Notes under the pieces: model-generated
The model's database searches: none
The model's input: the letters and a program-made list of their open reading frames with translations, nothing else
What the model was told of the DNA's origin: nothing
Translations under genes and position numbers: made by a program
DNA from: Acidibrevibacterium fodinaquatile
GTDB lineage: Bacteria; Pseudomonadota; Alphaproteobacteria; Acetobacterales; Acetobacteraceae
DNA length: 64,000 nucleotides
Assembly (NCBI RefSeq): GCF_003352165.1
Contig: NZ_CP029176.1
Coordinates: 3,727,501 to 3,791,500 of the forward strand
Reading direction: 5' to 3'
In this document: one piece after another, positions 17,810 to 30,699 of the stretch
Numbering within the stretch: position 1 is the stretch's first letter
Layout: each line of letters begins with the position of its first letter

Positions 17810-18616
17810 TCACCCAGGGGTTGCGCGGGCGACGAGGCGGCGCCCGGCGGCGGTGAAGGGGCCGGGCGGAAGCGGATTCGGAAGCATCGCGAGCGCCAGA
17901 CCCTCCCGCCCCGAGCGCAGCATGCCGACCGCCTCGCCCTTGCTCAGGATCGGCGTGCCGGGGGGCGGGCAATCGCCCTCGCCCTCGACCATGACCGGGA
18001 CGAGGCGGCGCTTGACCAGGCCGCGATAGCGGGTGCGGGCGGTCAGCTCCTGGCCCATATAGCACCCTTTGGTCCAGGAAATCGCTTGGAATTCGTCGTA
18101 ACGCGCTTCGAGGAGCAGGGTCTCGCCGGCCTCGAGGTCGCGCGGACCATCGGGCAGGCCGAGGCGAAGGCGATGCGCGTCCCAATCCTTTTGGCTCGCG
18201 TTGGTGGCGAGCGCGAGCGGGCTCAGGATCCGCGTGCCGGCCTCGGGGTGGCGCGGATCGGCGGCTTTGAGGGCCGCCGCCGGCAACCCGTCCGGCGCGC
18301 CATGCCAGGCGGCATAAACGCGCATCGCGTCCGCCTCGGTGAGCGTCACGTCCATGCGCAGCCGATAGCGCCCGAGGCGACGGAGAAGATCGGCGATCTG
18401 CGCCCGCGCGCCATCGAGAAACAGCCGCTCGCCGTCGGAAAAAATCAGGAAATCGGCGAGCCAGCGGCCATGCGGGGTGAGGAAAGCGGCGAAAACAGCG
18501 CGTCCCGGCGCGGCCAGCGCGACATCGTTCGAGACCAGACCCTGGAGAAAGGCAACGCGATCGGCGCCGGCGAGGGTGATCACGCCGCGGTCGGAAAGCT
18601 CGGCAAGCTCTGTCAT
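17810..18616 (-). CDS. ygfZ: YgfZ/CAF17-type folate-binding Fe-S maintenance protein
   Basis: A 268-residue GcvT-fold protein with the family signature KGCYMGQE at 183-190, which contains the conserved cysteine. YgfZ proteins bind tetrahydrofolate and help repair or assemble certain iron-sulfur enzymes, including radical SAM enzymes. The N-terminal FLQGLVSNDV block is also typical. It is divergent from asnB across 140 bases. Confidence 0.93.
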   Translation of the reverse strand: MTELAELSDRGVITLAGADRVAFLQGLVSNDVALAAPGRAVFAAFLTPHGRWLADFLIFSDGERLFLDGARAQIADLLRRLGRYRLRMDVTLTEADAMRVYAAWHGAPDGLPAAALKAADPRHPEAGTRILSPLALATNASQKDWDAHRLRLGLPDGPRDLEAGETLLLEARYDEFQAISWTKGCYMGQELTARTRYRGLVKRRLVPVMVEGEGDCPPPGTPILSKGEAVGMLRSGREGLALAMLPNPLPPGPFTAAGRRLVARATPG

Positions 18617-18756
18617 GGGGGTGACATGGGCGGCGCGGCGCGGGGCGGCAAGCCCCCTGGCTTTGGCGGCGAAAATAGGGGATGGAAGGGCATGCAGCGC
18701 TTTCGAGTTCGGATCGTCCGTCCCGCCGCGCCGGCCCAGGCGCCGGGCGCGCGCTG

Positions 18757-20532
18757 ATGTGTGGCATCGCTGGGGTGCAAGCGAGCGCCGAGGCGCCGGC
18801 GCCGGCGCCGCTGCGGCTCGCGCGCCTTGCCGCGGCGCTCACCCATCGCGGGCCGGACGGCATGGGCGAGGAAATCGCCGGCCGCGTCGGGCTCGTGCAG
18901 ACGCGGCTTGCGATCATCGATCTCGCCGGCGGCCGCCAGCCGCTCCATGCCGGCGCCGCGTCCCTGGTCGCCAATGGCGAGATCTATAATTACCGCGAAC
19001 TGCATGACGCGCTCAGCCAAGGGCCGCAACCGCCGCGCTTCGCAACCGCGAGCGATTGCGAACCGCCGCTGCATCTCTGGCACAAAGACGGGCTTGGCTT
19101 CGTCGGTGCCTTGCGCGGGATGTATGCGATCGCGCTCCATGACCGCGCCGCCCGCCGCCTCGTGCTCGCCCGCGACCCGTTCGGCATCAAGCCGCTCTAT
19201 CTCGCGCAAGGGTCGGAGGGGCTGGTTTTCGCCTCCGAGCCCGAGGCGCTGCTCGCCGCCGGCGTGGTGGCGCGCGCCGTTGCCCCGGAGAGCCGCGAGG
19301 AGCTGCTGCAACTCCAATTCACCACCGGCGCGGCGACGATCTATCCCGGCATCCAGCGGGTTTTGCCGGGAGAAATCCTGGTCGCGGCCGACGGGCACGT
19401 GATCGAACGCCGCCACACGCCGGCGCTGCCCGCAGGTGGGCCGGAGGTGATCGACGAGGCGCAAGCACTCGCCCGGCTCGATGCCGCGCTCGCCGACTCC
19501 GTCGCGCTGCATCAGCGGAGCGACGTGCCCTACGGCCTCTTTCTCTCCGGCGGGATCGACAGCGCCGCCCTCCTCACCATGATGGCGCGCCTCAACGCCG
19601 CGCCGGTGCTCGCTTTCACCGCCGGGTTCGACGTGCCCGGCGCGGCGGACGAGCGCGAGGCGGCGGCAGCGCTCGCCCGCGCCGCCGGCGCCCGGCATGA
19701 GACGATGGAAATTTCGCGCGCCATGGTCTGGCGCCATCTCCCCGAGATCGTCGCCGCGATGGACGACCCGGCAGCGGATTTCGCCATCATCCCGACCTGG
19801 TTCCTCGGCCGCGCCGCGCGGCAGGCGGTCAAAGTGGTGCTCTCGGGGGAAGGCGGTGATGAGATGTTCGCGGGCTACGGCCGCTATCGCAGCGCCATGC
19901 GTCCCTGGTTCCTCGGCGGCCGGGTGATGCGCGGGCGGGGGATTTTCGACCGCGTCCCCGGCGTTCTCCGCGCCCGCTCCGGCGCCTGGCGCGACGGCAT
20001 CGCCGCCGCCGAGGCCGCCGCCAGCCCCGGCCGCACCCGCCTGATGGCGGCCCAGGCGAGCGACATCGCCGAATGGCTGCCAAACGACCTCCTGCTCAAG
20101 CTCGATCGCTGCCTGATGGCGCACGGCGTCGAGGGGCGGACGCCATTTCTCGATCGCGGCGTCGCCGACGCCGTGTTTCGCCTCCCCGACCGGCTGAAAA
20201 TCCGCAACGGGATGGGAAAATATCTGCTCCGCGCCTGGCTTGCCGCGCATCAGAAAGCGGCGCGGCCCTTTGCCCGCAAACAAGGCTTCACCGTGCCGGT
20301 CGGCGCCTGGATCGCCGAAGACGGCGAACGCCTCGGCGCCTTGGTCGCGGCATCGCCCGGCATCGCCGAAATCGCTCACCCGGACCGCGTCCGCGCCCTC
20401 TTCCGCGCGGCGGGCGGCCGGCACCACGGGCAAGCGGCGTGGACGCTGCTCTTTTACGCCCTTTGGCACCGCGCCCATATTCTCGGCCAGGCGCCGGCGG
20501 GCGACGTATTTTCGGCGCTGGCGGGGGAGTGA
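18757..20532 (+). CDS. asnB: Glutamine-hydrolysing asparagine synthase
   Basis: A 591-residue enzyme making asparagine from aspartate, glutamine and ATP. The class II glutaminase domain starts at the required Cys2 (MCGIAGV), with the HRGPDG and NGEIYNYREL motifs. The synthetase domain has the ATP pyrophosphatase loop SGGIDS at 264-269 and SGEGGDE. The start at 18757 is fixed by Cys2. Members of this family also amidate other substrates in exopolysaccharide clusters, but this copy is isolated from the EPS locus. Confidence 0.92.
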   Translation: MCGIAGVQASAEAPAPAPLRLARLAAALTHRGPDGMGEEIAGRVGLVQTRLAIIDLAGGRQPLHAGAASLVANGEIYNYRELHDALSQGPQPPRFATASDCEPPLHLWHKDGLGFVGALRGMYAIALHDRAARRLVLARDPFGIKPLYLAQGSEGLVFASEPEALLAAGVVARAVAPESREELLQLQFTTGAATIYPGIQRVLPGEILVAADGHVIERRHTPALPAGGPEVIDEAQALARLDAALADSVALHQRSDVPYGLFLSGGIDSAALLTMMARLNAAPVLAFTAGFDVPGAADEREAAAALARAAGARHETMEISRAMVWRHLPEIVAAMDDPAADFAIIPTWFLGRAARQAVKVVLSGEGGDEMFAGYGRYRSAMRPWFLGGRVMRGRGIFDRVPGVLRARSGAWRDGIAAAEAAASPGRTRLMAAQASDIAEWLPNDLLLKLDRCLMAHGVEGRTPFLDRGVADAVFRLPDRLKIRNGMGKYLLRAWLAAHQKAARPFARKQGFTVPVGAWIAEDGERLGALVAASPGIAEIAHPDRVRALFRAAGGRHHGQAAWTLLFYALWHRAHILGQAPAGDVFSALAGE

Positions 20533-20551
20533 GAGAAAAGCACGAAGAAAG

Positions 20552-20616
20552 GTTCTTTTTTGAAAAAAAGAACCAAAAAACTTTTCTCCGTGCGGCGGCG
20601 CCTGCGGCGCTGCCGC
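20552..20616 (-). repeat. Inverted-repeat element, half copy B
   Basis: Only the right-end hairpin is present (GTTCTTTTTT with AAAAAAAGAAC, minus orientation), followed by a GC-rich stem (GCGGCGGCGCC with GGCGCTGCCGC, 20592-20616). The stem ends exactly at the stop codon of the chemoreceptor gene. It lies between the convergent asnB and chemoreceptor genes and probably terminates both. Confidence 0.85.
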
Positions 20617-22293
20617 TCAGGCGGCGCGCATCTGTTCGAGGAAATGGGCGATATTGTGCCGCAGCGTCTCGGATTGCTCGCCGAGGGTGCCAGAGGCGGC
20701 AAGCACCTGGTTCGCGGCGGCGCCGGTTTCGCGCGCGCCCTCGCTCACGCCGCCGATGGTTTCGGAGACTTCCGCCGTGCTGCGGGCGGCTTCGGCGATG
20801 TTGCGGGTGATCTCCTGGGTTGCCGCCGTCTGCTCCTCAGCGGCGCTGGCGACGTTGCTCGCAATGCCGCTCATCTCGGCGATGGTTTCGTTGATCGTCG
20901 CAATGGCGCTGACCACGCCGGCGGTAACGTCGCGGACGGCGGCGATTTGCTTGGCGATGTCTTCGGTCGCGCGGGCGGTTTGTGTCGCCAGAGACTTGAC
21001 CTCGCTCGCCACCACCGCGAAGCCCTTGCCAGCATCGCCGGCGCGCGCCGCCTCGATCGTCGCATTGAGCGCGAGCAGATTGGTCTGGCCGGCGATATCG
21101 GAAATCAGCGCGACCACGCTGCCGATTTTCTGCACCGCCTCCGAAAGCCCGCGCACCGCCTCGTCGGTCCGCTCCGCCTCGCTCCGCGCGCGGAGCGCAA
21201 TCGTCGCAGACGCGCCGATATTGCGTGAGACCTCGTGGATCGAGGCGGCGAGTTCCTCGGCGGCGGCGGCGACGGTCTGGACATTGGCCGAGGATTGGGT
21301 GGCGCCGCTGGCGACCGCGAGCGCCTGGTCGCTGGTGCGGCTGGCGGTCGCGCGCATGGCGTTGGCGACCTCGTTCAGCGTGGTTGCGGCCCCGGCGAGG
21401 CCATCGAGTTCGGCGCGCAGCTTGGCATCGAACTCGCCGACCAGGCGATCGACCGTTTGCGCCCGAGTGAGCTGCGCCGCACTCGCCGCCTGCTGCTCGG
21501 CCTCCAGCCGGCGGGCATCGGCGACCGCCTGCTTGAAAACGCCGATCGCGCGCGCGAGCGCCCCGGTCTCGTCGCGGCGTTCGGTCTCGGTGACTTCGGC
21601 GGCGAGATCGCCCTCCGCAAGCCGGGTGGTGGTCGCGGTGAGTTTCTGGAGCGGCACGACGATGCTGCGCATCAGGAACAGCACCGCGGCGATGGCGAGC
21701 CCGATCAGCACCGCACCACCCGCGAGCGAGACATATTTGATCGTCGCAAGCGTCCTGTTCTGCTCGACCTGGCGCGCCGCGAAACGCTCGGCTGCGGTCT
21801 TCTCGAATTGCGTCAGATCGGCGCGGACGGCATCCATCTGCGCCTTGCCGGCGCCGCCCGCTTCGCGGTCGCGCGCGTCATCCATCTTGCCGCCATTGAC
21901 CGCGGCGATTTCGGCCTCGGCATAATGCTGCCACGCTTGTCCGGCTTTCGCGATCGCCTCCACCCGCTCTTGCTGGTCGGTACTGACGACCTGCTGGCGG
22001 AGATCGGCGACCGCATGGCTGAACAGGGCCTCGCTCGCGCGGTAGGGCTCGAGGAATTTCGCATCGCCGCTGATCAGAAAGCCGCGGAGACCGGTTTCCT
22101 GATTGACCATCGCGAGTTCGACCTGATGCGCGGCGCTGAGGATCGCGAAGGAATGGGCCGTGAGTTCGTTGTCCTGGCGGAGCACGCCGAGCTCCCAGAA
22201 ATCAAAGCCGCTGCCCACGGCCAGCGGGAGCAGAATGAGGGCGAAGCCGGCGGCGAGTTTCTGGCCGATCGAGAGCGAGGCGAGGAGGCGCAT
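20617..22293 (-). CDS. Methyl-accepting chemotaxis protein with CHASE3-like sensor
   Basis: A 558-residue chemoreceptor. There is a membrane helix at about 10-30, a periplasmic helical CHASE3-type domain ([19 protein letters not shown]), a second helix at about 188-210, a HAMP domain, and a long methyl-accepting coiled coil. The signalling hairpin tip contains [20 protein letters not shown]. It relays signals to CheA/CheW, which are not in the window. The ligand is unknown. Confidence 0.95.
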   Translation of the reverse strand: MRLLASLSIGQKLAAGFALILLPLAVGSGFDFWELGVLRQDNELTAHSFAILSAAHQVELAMVNQETGLRGFLISGDAKFLEPYRASEALFSHAVADLRQQVVSTDQQERVEAIAKAGQAWQHYAEAEIAAVNGGKMDDARDREAGGAGKAQMDAVRADLTQFEKTAAERFAARQVEQNRTLATIKYVSLAGGAVLIGLAIAAVLFLMRSIVVPLQKLTATTTRLAEGDLAAEVTETERRDETGALARAIGVFKQAVADARRLEAEQQAASAAQLTRAQTVDRLVGEFDAKLRAELDGLAGAATTLNEVANAMRATASRTSDQALAVASGATQSSANVQTVAAAAEELAASIHEVSRNIGASATIALRARSEAERTDEAVRGLSEAVQKIGSVVALISDIAGQTNLLALNATIEAARAGDAGKGFAVVASEVKSLATQTARATEDIAKQIAAVRDVTAGVVSAIATINETIAEMSGIASNVASAAEEQTAATQEITRNIAEAARSTAEVSETIGGVSEGARETGAAANQVLAASGTLGEQSETLRHNIAHFLEQMRAA

Positions 22294-22379
22294 ACCATCT
22301 TCTCCTAAAACAGCGTAATGTCAGGACGAGGGCGATCCTACGCGCAGAAAATTGCCGGTTTCTTAAAGCTGGCGGGGCT

Positions 22380-22408
22380 CTTGCCTCGCGCCGCGGCGCG
22401 CCCTAACT
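22380..22408 (+). promoter_or_regulatory. Candidate RpoH promoter of grpE
   Basis: CTTG (22380-22383) and CCCTAAC (22401-22407) with a 17-base spacer resemble the alphaproteobacterial heat-shock sigma promoter. The -10 element ends only 8 bases before the grpE ATG, so the transcript would be almost leaderless. Confidence 0.4.
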
Positions 22409-22415
22409 GAGCGCC

Positions 22416-23003
22416 ATGACCCAGGAAGCCCCCTCCCCGATGCCCAGCGCTGAGTCCGAGGCGCCGAGCAGCCCCGAAGCGCTGATGCAAGCGGCTTCGG
22501 CGCGTATTCAGGAACTCGAGGCCGAACTCGCGGCGATGAACGACCGCTGGATGCGCGCCGAGGCCGAGAACGCCAATATCCGCGCCCGCGCCAAGCGCGA
22601 GGTCGATGAGACGCGACAATACGCGGTGCAGAAATTCGCCGCCGACGTCGTCGAAGCGGCCGAGAATCTGCGCCGCGGCCTCGCGAGCCTCCCGGCCCCT
22701 TCCGAGGGCGAGCCGGAAATCATCGCCCGTCTGCGCGAAGGGCTCGCCGGCATCGAGCGCAGCTTCCTCGCTATCCTGGAGCGCCATGGCATCCGCGCCG
22801 AAGACCCGACCGGCGCGATGTTCGACCCCAATTTGCACCAGGCGATGGCCGAGCAGGTGAGCGAAACCCATCCCCCAGGCACCGTTCTGCAAACCTGGAC
22901 GGCTGCCTGGACGCTGAACGGCCGGCTTTTGCGCCCGGCGATGGTGGTGGTCGCCAAGGCGCCGGAGGAGGCGCTGCCGCCGCCGCTCGACACCACGGCG
23001 TAA
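22416..23003 (+). CDS. grpE: Nucleotide exchange factor GrpE
   Basis: A 195-residue GrpE that releases ADP from DnaK. A long N-terminal coiled coil (about 25-75) leads to the conserved [13 protein letters not shown] segment. The C-terminal beta domain contains [11 protein letters not shown] and the ending [13 protein letters not shown]. It is upstream of dnaK with 178 bases between. Confidence 0.96.
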   Translation: MTQEAPSPMPSAESEAPSSPEALMQAASARIQELEAELAAMNDRWMRAEAENANIRARAKREVDETRQYAVQKFAADVVEAAENLRRGLASLPAPSEGEPEIIARLREGLAGIERSFLAILERHGIRAEDPTGAMFDPNLHQAMAEQVSETHPPGTVLQTWTAAWTLNGRLLRPAMVVVAKAPEEALPPPLDTTA

Positions 23004-23030
23004 CCGCCGCGGCCACGAAAACCACGCCGA

Positions 23031-23056
23031 CGGGCCGGGGAATTTCGTCTCCGGCC
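23031..23056 (+). terminator. Hairpin after grpE
   Basis: A 9-bp stem (GGCCGGGGA with TCTCCGGCC, one G-T pair) and an 8-base loop. No U-run follows; the dnaK promoter candidate abuts it. Confidence 0.4.
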
Positions 23057-23086
23057 CTTGCCCTGACCGAGGGGGCTCAATACATC
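23057..23086 (+). promoter_or_regulatory. Candidate RpoH promoter of dnaK
   Basis: CTTG at 23057-23060, a 16-base spacer and CTCAATAC (23077-23084) resemble a heat-shock promoter, about 95 bases upstream of the dnaK start. The match to the -10 consensus is weak. Confidence 0.35.
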
Positions 23087-23181
23087 CAACGCCGACACCA
23101 ACCACAGAGCGGGGTCGCAGGCGGTGCCGCGAAATCGTTGCATGGGCCGCCCGCCACCGCTGCGAAGGAGAACGAAAGTCT

Positions 23182-25116
<1,935 letters not shown>

Positions 25117-25148
25117 TCCAAGCGGTGACGTTTGAGTCCGACGACGTC

Positions 25149-25188
25149 GCGGGAGGCGACCGGTCCACTCGACCGGGCGCTCTCCTGC
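25149..25188 (+). other. Intercistronic hairpin between dnaK and dnaJ
   Basis: An outer 7-bp stem (GCGGGAG with CTCCTGC, one G-T pair) encloses an inner 5-bp stem (CCGGT with ACCGG). There is no U-tract. It could be an RNA-processing or partial termination site lowering dnaJ relative to dnaK expression, or have no role. Confidence 0.35.
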
Positions 25189-25224
25189 GCGCCGCGGCTC
25201 GGCGTGCGGGGAGCATAGATTGAT

Positions 25225-26367
<1,143 letters not shown>

Positions 26368-26386
26368 TTTTTTTGCCCCGACCGCG

Positions 26387-27604
26387 TCATTTCCGCCGCT
26401 GCCGGAACAGGATCCCCTCTTTCTCCAATCCCTGGATTTCCTCGGCGCTGAAGCCGTGGCGCGCGAGGATGGCGTCGGTATGCTCGGCAAAGCGCGGTGG
26501 CGCGGCGCGTGGCCCGCCGGGGGTGCGGGAAAGCTTGATAGGCGTGCCGAGGCCGCGCCAGGCGCCGATGTCCGCGACCATGCCGCGTGCCGCCGTGTGA
26601 TCATTGGCCAAAGCCTCATCAACGGCGCGCACCGGGCCGGCCGGGAGGCCGGCGCGGAGCAGGCGCAGCGTGAGCGCGTTCCCATCGGCCTCGGCGAGAA
26701 CGGCGGAGAACGCGGCGATCAGCGCGGCGCGATGCGTGAGGCGATCGGCGTTGGTGGCAAAGCGCGGATCGTTGGCGAGATCCGGCACCCCGAGTTCGGC
26801 GCAGAGTTTGCGGAACTGCCCGTCATTGCCGGCGGCGATGAAGATTTGCCCGGTGCGCGTCTGATAGGTCTCATAGGGCGCGAGATTGGGATGCGGGTTG
26901 CCGGTCGCGACCGGGCGGCGGCCGTTCAGAAAATAATTCGCCGCCTGCGGGTGCAAAAGCGCCATCGCGCAATCATGCAGCGTCATGTCGAGAAACTGGC
27001 CGCGGCCGGAGCGCGTGCGCTCGACGAGCGCCATCAGGATGGCGATTGCGGAATAGAGCCCGGTCGCGAGATCGACCACCGGGGTTCCGATGCGGAGCGG
27101 CCCGGTCGAAGGATCACCGTTGACACTCATGAGCCCGGTCATCGCCTGCAGGATGGCGTCATAGCCGGGAAGGCCGCCGAGCGGCCCCTCGCCCCCGAAG
27201 CCGGAGACGCGGCAATGGATCAGGCCGGGGAAGCGCTGTTCCAGGCTCGCATAGCCGAGCCCCCATTTCTCCATCCCGCCGGGCTTGAAATTCTCGACCA
27301 GGACGTCCGCGCCTTCGAGCAGGCGGAGCAGCACCGCGCGGCCGGCCTCGCTCCCGATATCGAGGGCGAGCGCCCGCTTGTTGCGGTTGACGCCGAGGAA
27401 GTAGCTGGCATCGCGGCTGCCGTCGGGTTGGTCGAGGAAGGGAGGGCCCCAGTCGCGCACCTCATCGCCCTGCGGCGGCTCGATCTTGATCACCTCGGCG
27501 CCGTGATCGGCGAGGATCATGGTGCAATAGGGGCCGCCGAGGACGCGGGTGAGGTCGATCACCTTGATCCCGGCGAGCGCGCCGGGCGAAAGCGGAAGGG
27601 GCAT
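26387..27604 (-). CDS. CaiB/BaiF family III CoA-transferase
   Basis: A 405-residue class III CoA-transferase. The N-terminus is IKVIDLTRVLGGPYCTMILADHGAEVIKIE, the catalytic aspartate is expected in PGYDAILQAMTG, and GNPHPNLAPYETY is also typical. It transfers CoA between acyl-CoA and a carboxylic acid; the substrates cannot be deduced. It follows two family I CoA-transferase subunit genes by 23 bases and is likely in the same operon. Confidence 0.9.
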   Translation of the reverse strand: MPLPLSPGALAGIKVIDLTRVLGGPYCTMILADHGAEVIKIEPPQGDEVRDWGPPFLDQPDGSRDASYFLGVNRNKRALALDIGSEAGRAVLLRLLEGADVLVENFKPGGMEKWGLGYASLEQRFPGLIHCRVSGFGGEGPLGGLPGYDAILQAMTGLMSVNGDPSTGPLRIGTPVVDLATGLYSAIAILMALVERTRSGRGQFLDMTLHDCAMALLHPQAANYFLNGRRPVATGNPHPNLAPYETYQTRTGQIFIAAGNDGQFRKLCAELGVPDLANDPRFATNADRLTHRAALIAAFSAVLAEADGNALTLRLLRAGLPAGPVRAVDEALANDHTAARGMVADIGAWRGLGTPIKLSRTPGGPRAAPPRFAEHTDAILARHGFSAEEIQGLEKEGILFRQRRK

Positions 27605-27627
27605 GGTTCGGGTTCCGTCGGGTTCGG

Positions 27628-28383
27628 TCAGGCGCCCCAAACGCGGGCGCAAAAGCCGGGATAGGTCGCGCGCATTTCATCGCAAACCGGCCCGCGCAGC
27701 AAGGCGAGTTCGGCAGCACTCGGCAGCGGCGTTGCCGCCACCGAAGGCGGCGTCTCATAGGCAAATCCGGTTTGCGCCGCGATCCCGGCCGGCGTCTCTC
27801 CGGGATGGCAGGAGGCGAGGGTGAAGCGCTTGCCGTCGAAGGTGAACACCGCCCGCCCGGTGACCAGCGCCTGCGCCGTGCCGCGGCGAAAATGCCCGGG
27901 CGGCGAGATGCCGGGGGCGGAGATGAAGGCGACCCGCGGCACCAGGACGCGGGGGGAGTGTTCCTCGCGGAACAGGATCGTGCGCGGCGTCATCAGATAC
28001 ATGAAGGCGGAGCCGAAACTGCCGGGAAACCGCGCCTCGCGCCCCGGCCATTCGCCGGTGCCGATCAAGTTGATATTCGCCTCGCCATCGATCTCGCCGC
28101 CGCCCAGGAAAAAGAGATCGATCCTGCCCTGGCCGGTGAGATCGAAGAGTTCGCGCGTGCCCTCGCTAAACGGATTGCCCTGGGTTTTGTGCAAAAGCGA
28201 GAGCCGCACTTCGTGGCCACGCTTTTTCACCAGCCAGCAGGCGGCGGCCGGGATCGGGCTTGCGGCACCGACCGCGATATGGCGCGCCGGCGGCGCCGCG
28301 GGGTCGAGGATCAGGCGCGCGAGGATCGCTGCCAGAAACTCCTCCGGCGCGATCCTTTCCCCGTTCGCCGCCACCAGCGCCAT
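27628..28383 (-). CDS. Family I CoA-transferase, beta-like subunit
   Basis: A 251-residue beta-type subunit of the glutaconate CoA-transferase/IpdB-like group, with the LGGGEIDGEANINLIG and RFPGSFGSAFMYLM blocks. I do not see the ENG motif carrying the catalytic glutamate of classical family I transferases, so it may act as a hydrolase or ring-cleaving partner like IpdAB rather than a transferase. The ATG at 28383 overlaps the alpha-subunit stop as TGATG. Confidence 0.78.
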   Translation of the reverse strand: MALVAANGERIAPEEFLAAILARLILDPAAPPARHIAVGAASPIPAAACWLVKKRGHEVRLSLLHKTQGNPFSEGTRELFDLTGQGRIDLFFLGGGEIDGEANINLIGTGEWPGREARFPGSFGSAFMYLMTPRTILFREEHSPRVLVPRVAFISAPGISPPGHFRRGTAQALVTGRAVFTFDGKRFTLASCHPGETPAGIAAQTGFAYETPPSVAATPLPSAAELALLRGPVCDEMRATYPGFCARVWGA

Positions 28384-29204
28384 CACGCCGGCTCGCGCGC
28401 CGGCATCAGGCGGTCTTCGAGGAAGGCGGCAAAGCCCTCGGCGCTGCGCGCGGCGCGGGCGTACTCGCGCAGAACCGCGCTATCGGCCGGGTATTCATCG
28501 AGCAGCGCGAGCGGGGCCGCGCCGCGCGGCGCATGCGCGATGCCGGTGACATAGGCGCCGCTGATGACGCCGGGCGCGAGACGCTCATCCTCCAGCATGT
28601 TGCCACTGATCCGCCGCTCGACGGTAACGAAGCTATCGCGCGCGGCATGCGCCATGGTCGCGAGTTCCCGCCGCCGCCCGACCCAGACATTGCCCGCCGC
28701 ATCGGCGAGAGCGGCGTGAAAGAGCGCGAAATCGGGCCTCACCGCCGGGATCAGCAAAATCGGGTCGGGCTCGGCGGCGAAGGGATTGTCGATCACCCGC
28801 CAATCGGGACGATGGGCGAGCACGTCAGAGCCAAGCACGCCACGGAGCGGCATGAAGGGAACCCCCTTTTCGGCCGCCTGCAGCGCGGTATGGATCGCAG
28901 GACAGGTGGCATCGCGCACCGTCAAGGTGCCGGCGGCCAGCGCCGCGACGAAGCGCGGCGCGGTGCCGGCCTCGCCGAGGCTGACGGCGGAGGTCTCGAT
29001 CTCGGCGACACACCCCGCGCCGATCAGGAGATCGGCGAGAAAGCCGCCGACCGGGACGCAGAACAGGCGCAGCCGCCGCGCCCTGCGGCGGATCAGCGCC
29101 AGCGCGAGCGCGACCGAGCCGAGCGAATTATCCGGCGGCAACGCAATCAGCGCGCCATCGGGCACGCGGGCCGCGAGATCATCGGGGGACGGCGCTCCGG
29201 TCAT
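28383..29204 (-). CDS. Family I CoA-transferase, alpha-like subunit
   Basis: A 273-residue alpha-type subunit. Family features are the VPDGALIALPPDNSLGSVALAL start, the GCVAEIETSAVSLGEAG segment and RPDFALFHAALADAAGNVWVGRRRELATMA. It pairs with the beta subunit that it overlaps. An AGGAGG precedes the ATG at 29204. The substrate is unknown. A full repeat element separates it from accC upstream. Confidence 0.8.
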   Translation of the reverse strand: MTGAPSPDDLAARVPDGALIALPPDNSLGSVALALALIRRRARRLRLFCVPVGGFLADLLIGAGCVAEIETSAVSLGEAGTAPRFVAALAAGTLTVRDATCPAIHTALQAAEKGVPFMPLRGVLGSDVLAHRPDWRVIDNPFAAEPDPILLIPAVRPDFALFHAALADAAGNVWVGRRRELATMAHAARDSFVTVERRISGNMLEDERLAPGVISGAYVTGIAHAPRGAAPLALLDEYPADSAVLREYARAARSAEGFAAFLEDRLMPAREPA

Positions 29205-29239
29205 GGTTTCCTCCTGCGGCAATCAAGGAAAATTAAGCA

Positions 29240-29346
29240 CTTCTTTTTCTGAAGAAAAAGAAGCAAAAATACTTTCTTCCCGGTTTCTCGGAATGGCAAG
29301 CATCCGACAGGGAAAAGTTTTTTGGTTCTTTTTTACAAAAAAGAAC
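29240..29346 (+). repeat. Inverted-repeat element, full copy C
   Basis: Both end hairpins are present (CTTCTTTTTC/GAAAAAGAAG at 29240-29263; GTTCTTTTTT/AAAAAAGAAC at 29325-29346). The centre is short and lacks the GC-rich palindrome. It sits between accC and the CoA-transferase genes, all on the minus strand, where it may stop accC transcripts. Confidence 0.88.
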
Positions 29347-29351
29347 CGCTT

Positions 29352-30698
29352 TTACTCACCTCCGACAAAGCGCTCGAGCCAGTGGATGGTATAATCCCCG
29401 GCGAGGAAATCTTTGTCCCGCACGATGCGTTGATGCAGCGGGATCGTCGTTTTGATGCCATCGATGACGAATTCATCGAGCGCGCGGGCCAAGCGCGCAA
29501 CCGCTTCCCGCCGGCTCGGGGCATGGACGATCAGCTTGGCGACCAGGCTGTCATAATAAGGCGGCACCACATAGCCGGCATAAAGCGCCGAATCGACCCG
29601 CACGCCAGGCCCACCGGGGGGATGAAAGACGTTGACGCGCCCCGGGGTTGGCGAAAACGTCAGCGGATCCTCGGCATTGATCCGGCATTCGATGGCATGG
29701 CCGGAAAAGCTTATATCGGCCTGGGTGTAGCCGAGCGTCTCGCCGGCGGCGAGGCGGATCTGTTCCTGCACGAGATCGACGTCAGCGATCAGCTCACTGA
29801 CCGGGTGCTCGACCTGAAGCCGCGTGTTCATTTCAATGAACGCGAACTGGCCGTCCTGATAGAGGAATTCGAGCGTGCCGGCATTGCGATAGCCGAGTTC
29901 GGCGAGCGCTGCCGTGACGCGCGCGCCGAGGGCGTCGCGCGCGGCGGCGTCGAGCGCCGGCGAGCCGGCCTCTTCGAGCAGCTTCTGGTGCCGGCGCTGG
30001 AGGCTGCAATCGCGCTCGCCGAAATGGACGACGTGGCCGTGCCCGTCGGCCAGCACCTGCAATTCGATGTGGCGCGGGCGGTCGAGATATTTTTCGAGAT
30101 AGACCTGGTCATTGCCGAAGGCGCTGGCCGCCTCGGTGCGCGCGACCCGCCATGCCTCCTCGAGGTCGGCGGCACTCGCCGCGACCTTCATCCCGCGCCC
30201 GCCACCGCCGGCGGCGGCCTTGATCAGCACCGGATAGCCGATCCGCCCGGCAACCGCGCGGGCCTCGTCGAGGGTCGCGACGGCGCCATCCGAACCCGGC
30301 ACCAGCGGCACGCCGAGCCCGGCCATCGCGGTCTTGGCGGCGATCTTGTCGCCCATCATGCGGATATGCGCCGGGCTCGGTCCGATGAAGGTAAGGCCAT
30401 GCGCCTCCACCATCTCGGCGAAGCGGGCATTTTCCGAGAGAAAGCCATAGCCGGGATGGATCGCATCCGCCCCGGTGATGGCGGCGGCGGAGAGAATAGC
30501 CGGGATGTTGAGATAGCTCTCGCGGGCACTCGGCGGGCCGATGCAGACACTCTCATCGGCGAGCCGGACATGCATCGCGGTCGCGTCCGCCGTCGAGTGG
30601 ATGGCAACCGTCGGGATGCCGAGTTCGCGGCACGCGCGCTGGATGCGGAGCGCGATCTCGCCACGATTGGCGATCAGGATTTTGTGGAAGAAGGCCAT
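29352..30698 (-). CDS. accC: Biotin carboxylase subunit of acetyl-CoA carboxylase
   Basis: A 448-residue ATP-grasp enzyme that carboxylates biotin on AccB using bicarbonate and ATP. It starts [23 protein letters not shown], with the ATP-binding glycine loop [12 protein letters not shown] and the catalytic region [14 protein letters not shown]. It begins one base after accB ends. Confidence 0.97.
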   Translation of the reverse strand: MAFFHKILIANRGEIALRIQRACRELGIPTVAIHSTADATAMHVRLADESVCIGPPSARESYLNIPAILSAAAITGADAIHPGYGFLSENARFAEMVEAHGLTFIGPSPAHIRMMGDKIAAKTAMAGLGVPLVPGSDGAVATLDEARAVAGRIGYPVLIKAAAGGGGRGMKVAASAADLEEAWRVARTEAASAFGNDQVYLEKYLDRPRHIELQVLADGHGHVVHFGERDCSLQRRHQKLLEEAGSPALDAAARDALGARVTAALAELGYRNAGTLEFLYQDGQFAFIEMNTRLQVEHPVSELIADVDLVQEQIRLAAGETLGYTQADISFSGHAIECRINAEDPLTFSPTPGRVNVFHPPGGPGVRVDSALYAGYVVPPYYDSLVAKLIVHAPSRREAVARLARALDEFVIDGIKTTIPLHQRIVRDKDFLAGDYTIHWLERFVGGE

Positions 30699-30699
30699 C

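Noticed and set aside
18613-20478. A 621-codon minus-strand open frame over asnB
   Set aside because: The plus-strand protein is a complete asparagine synthase; the antisense frame has charged low-complexity composition and no recognisable domain.
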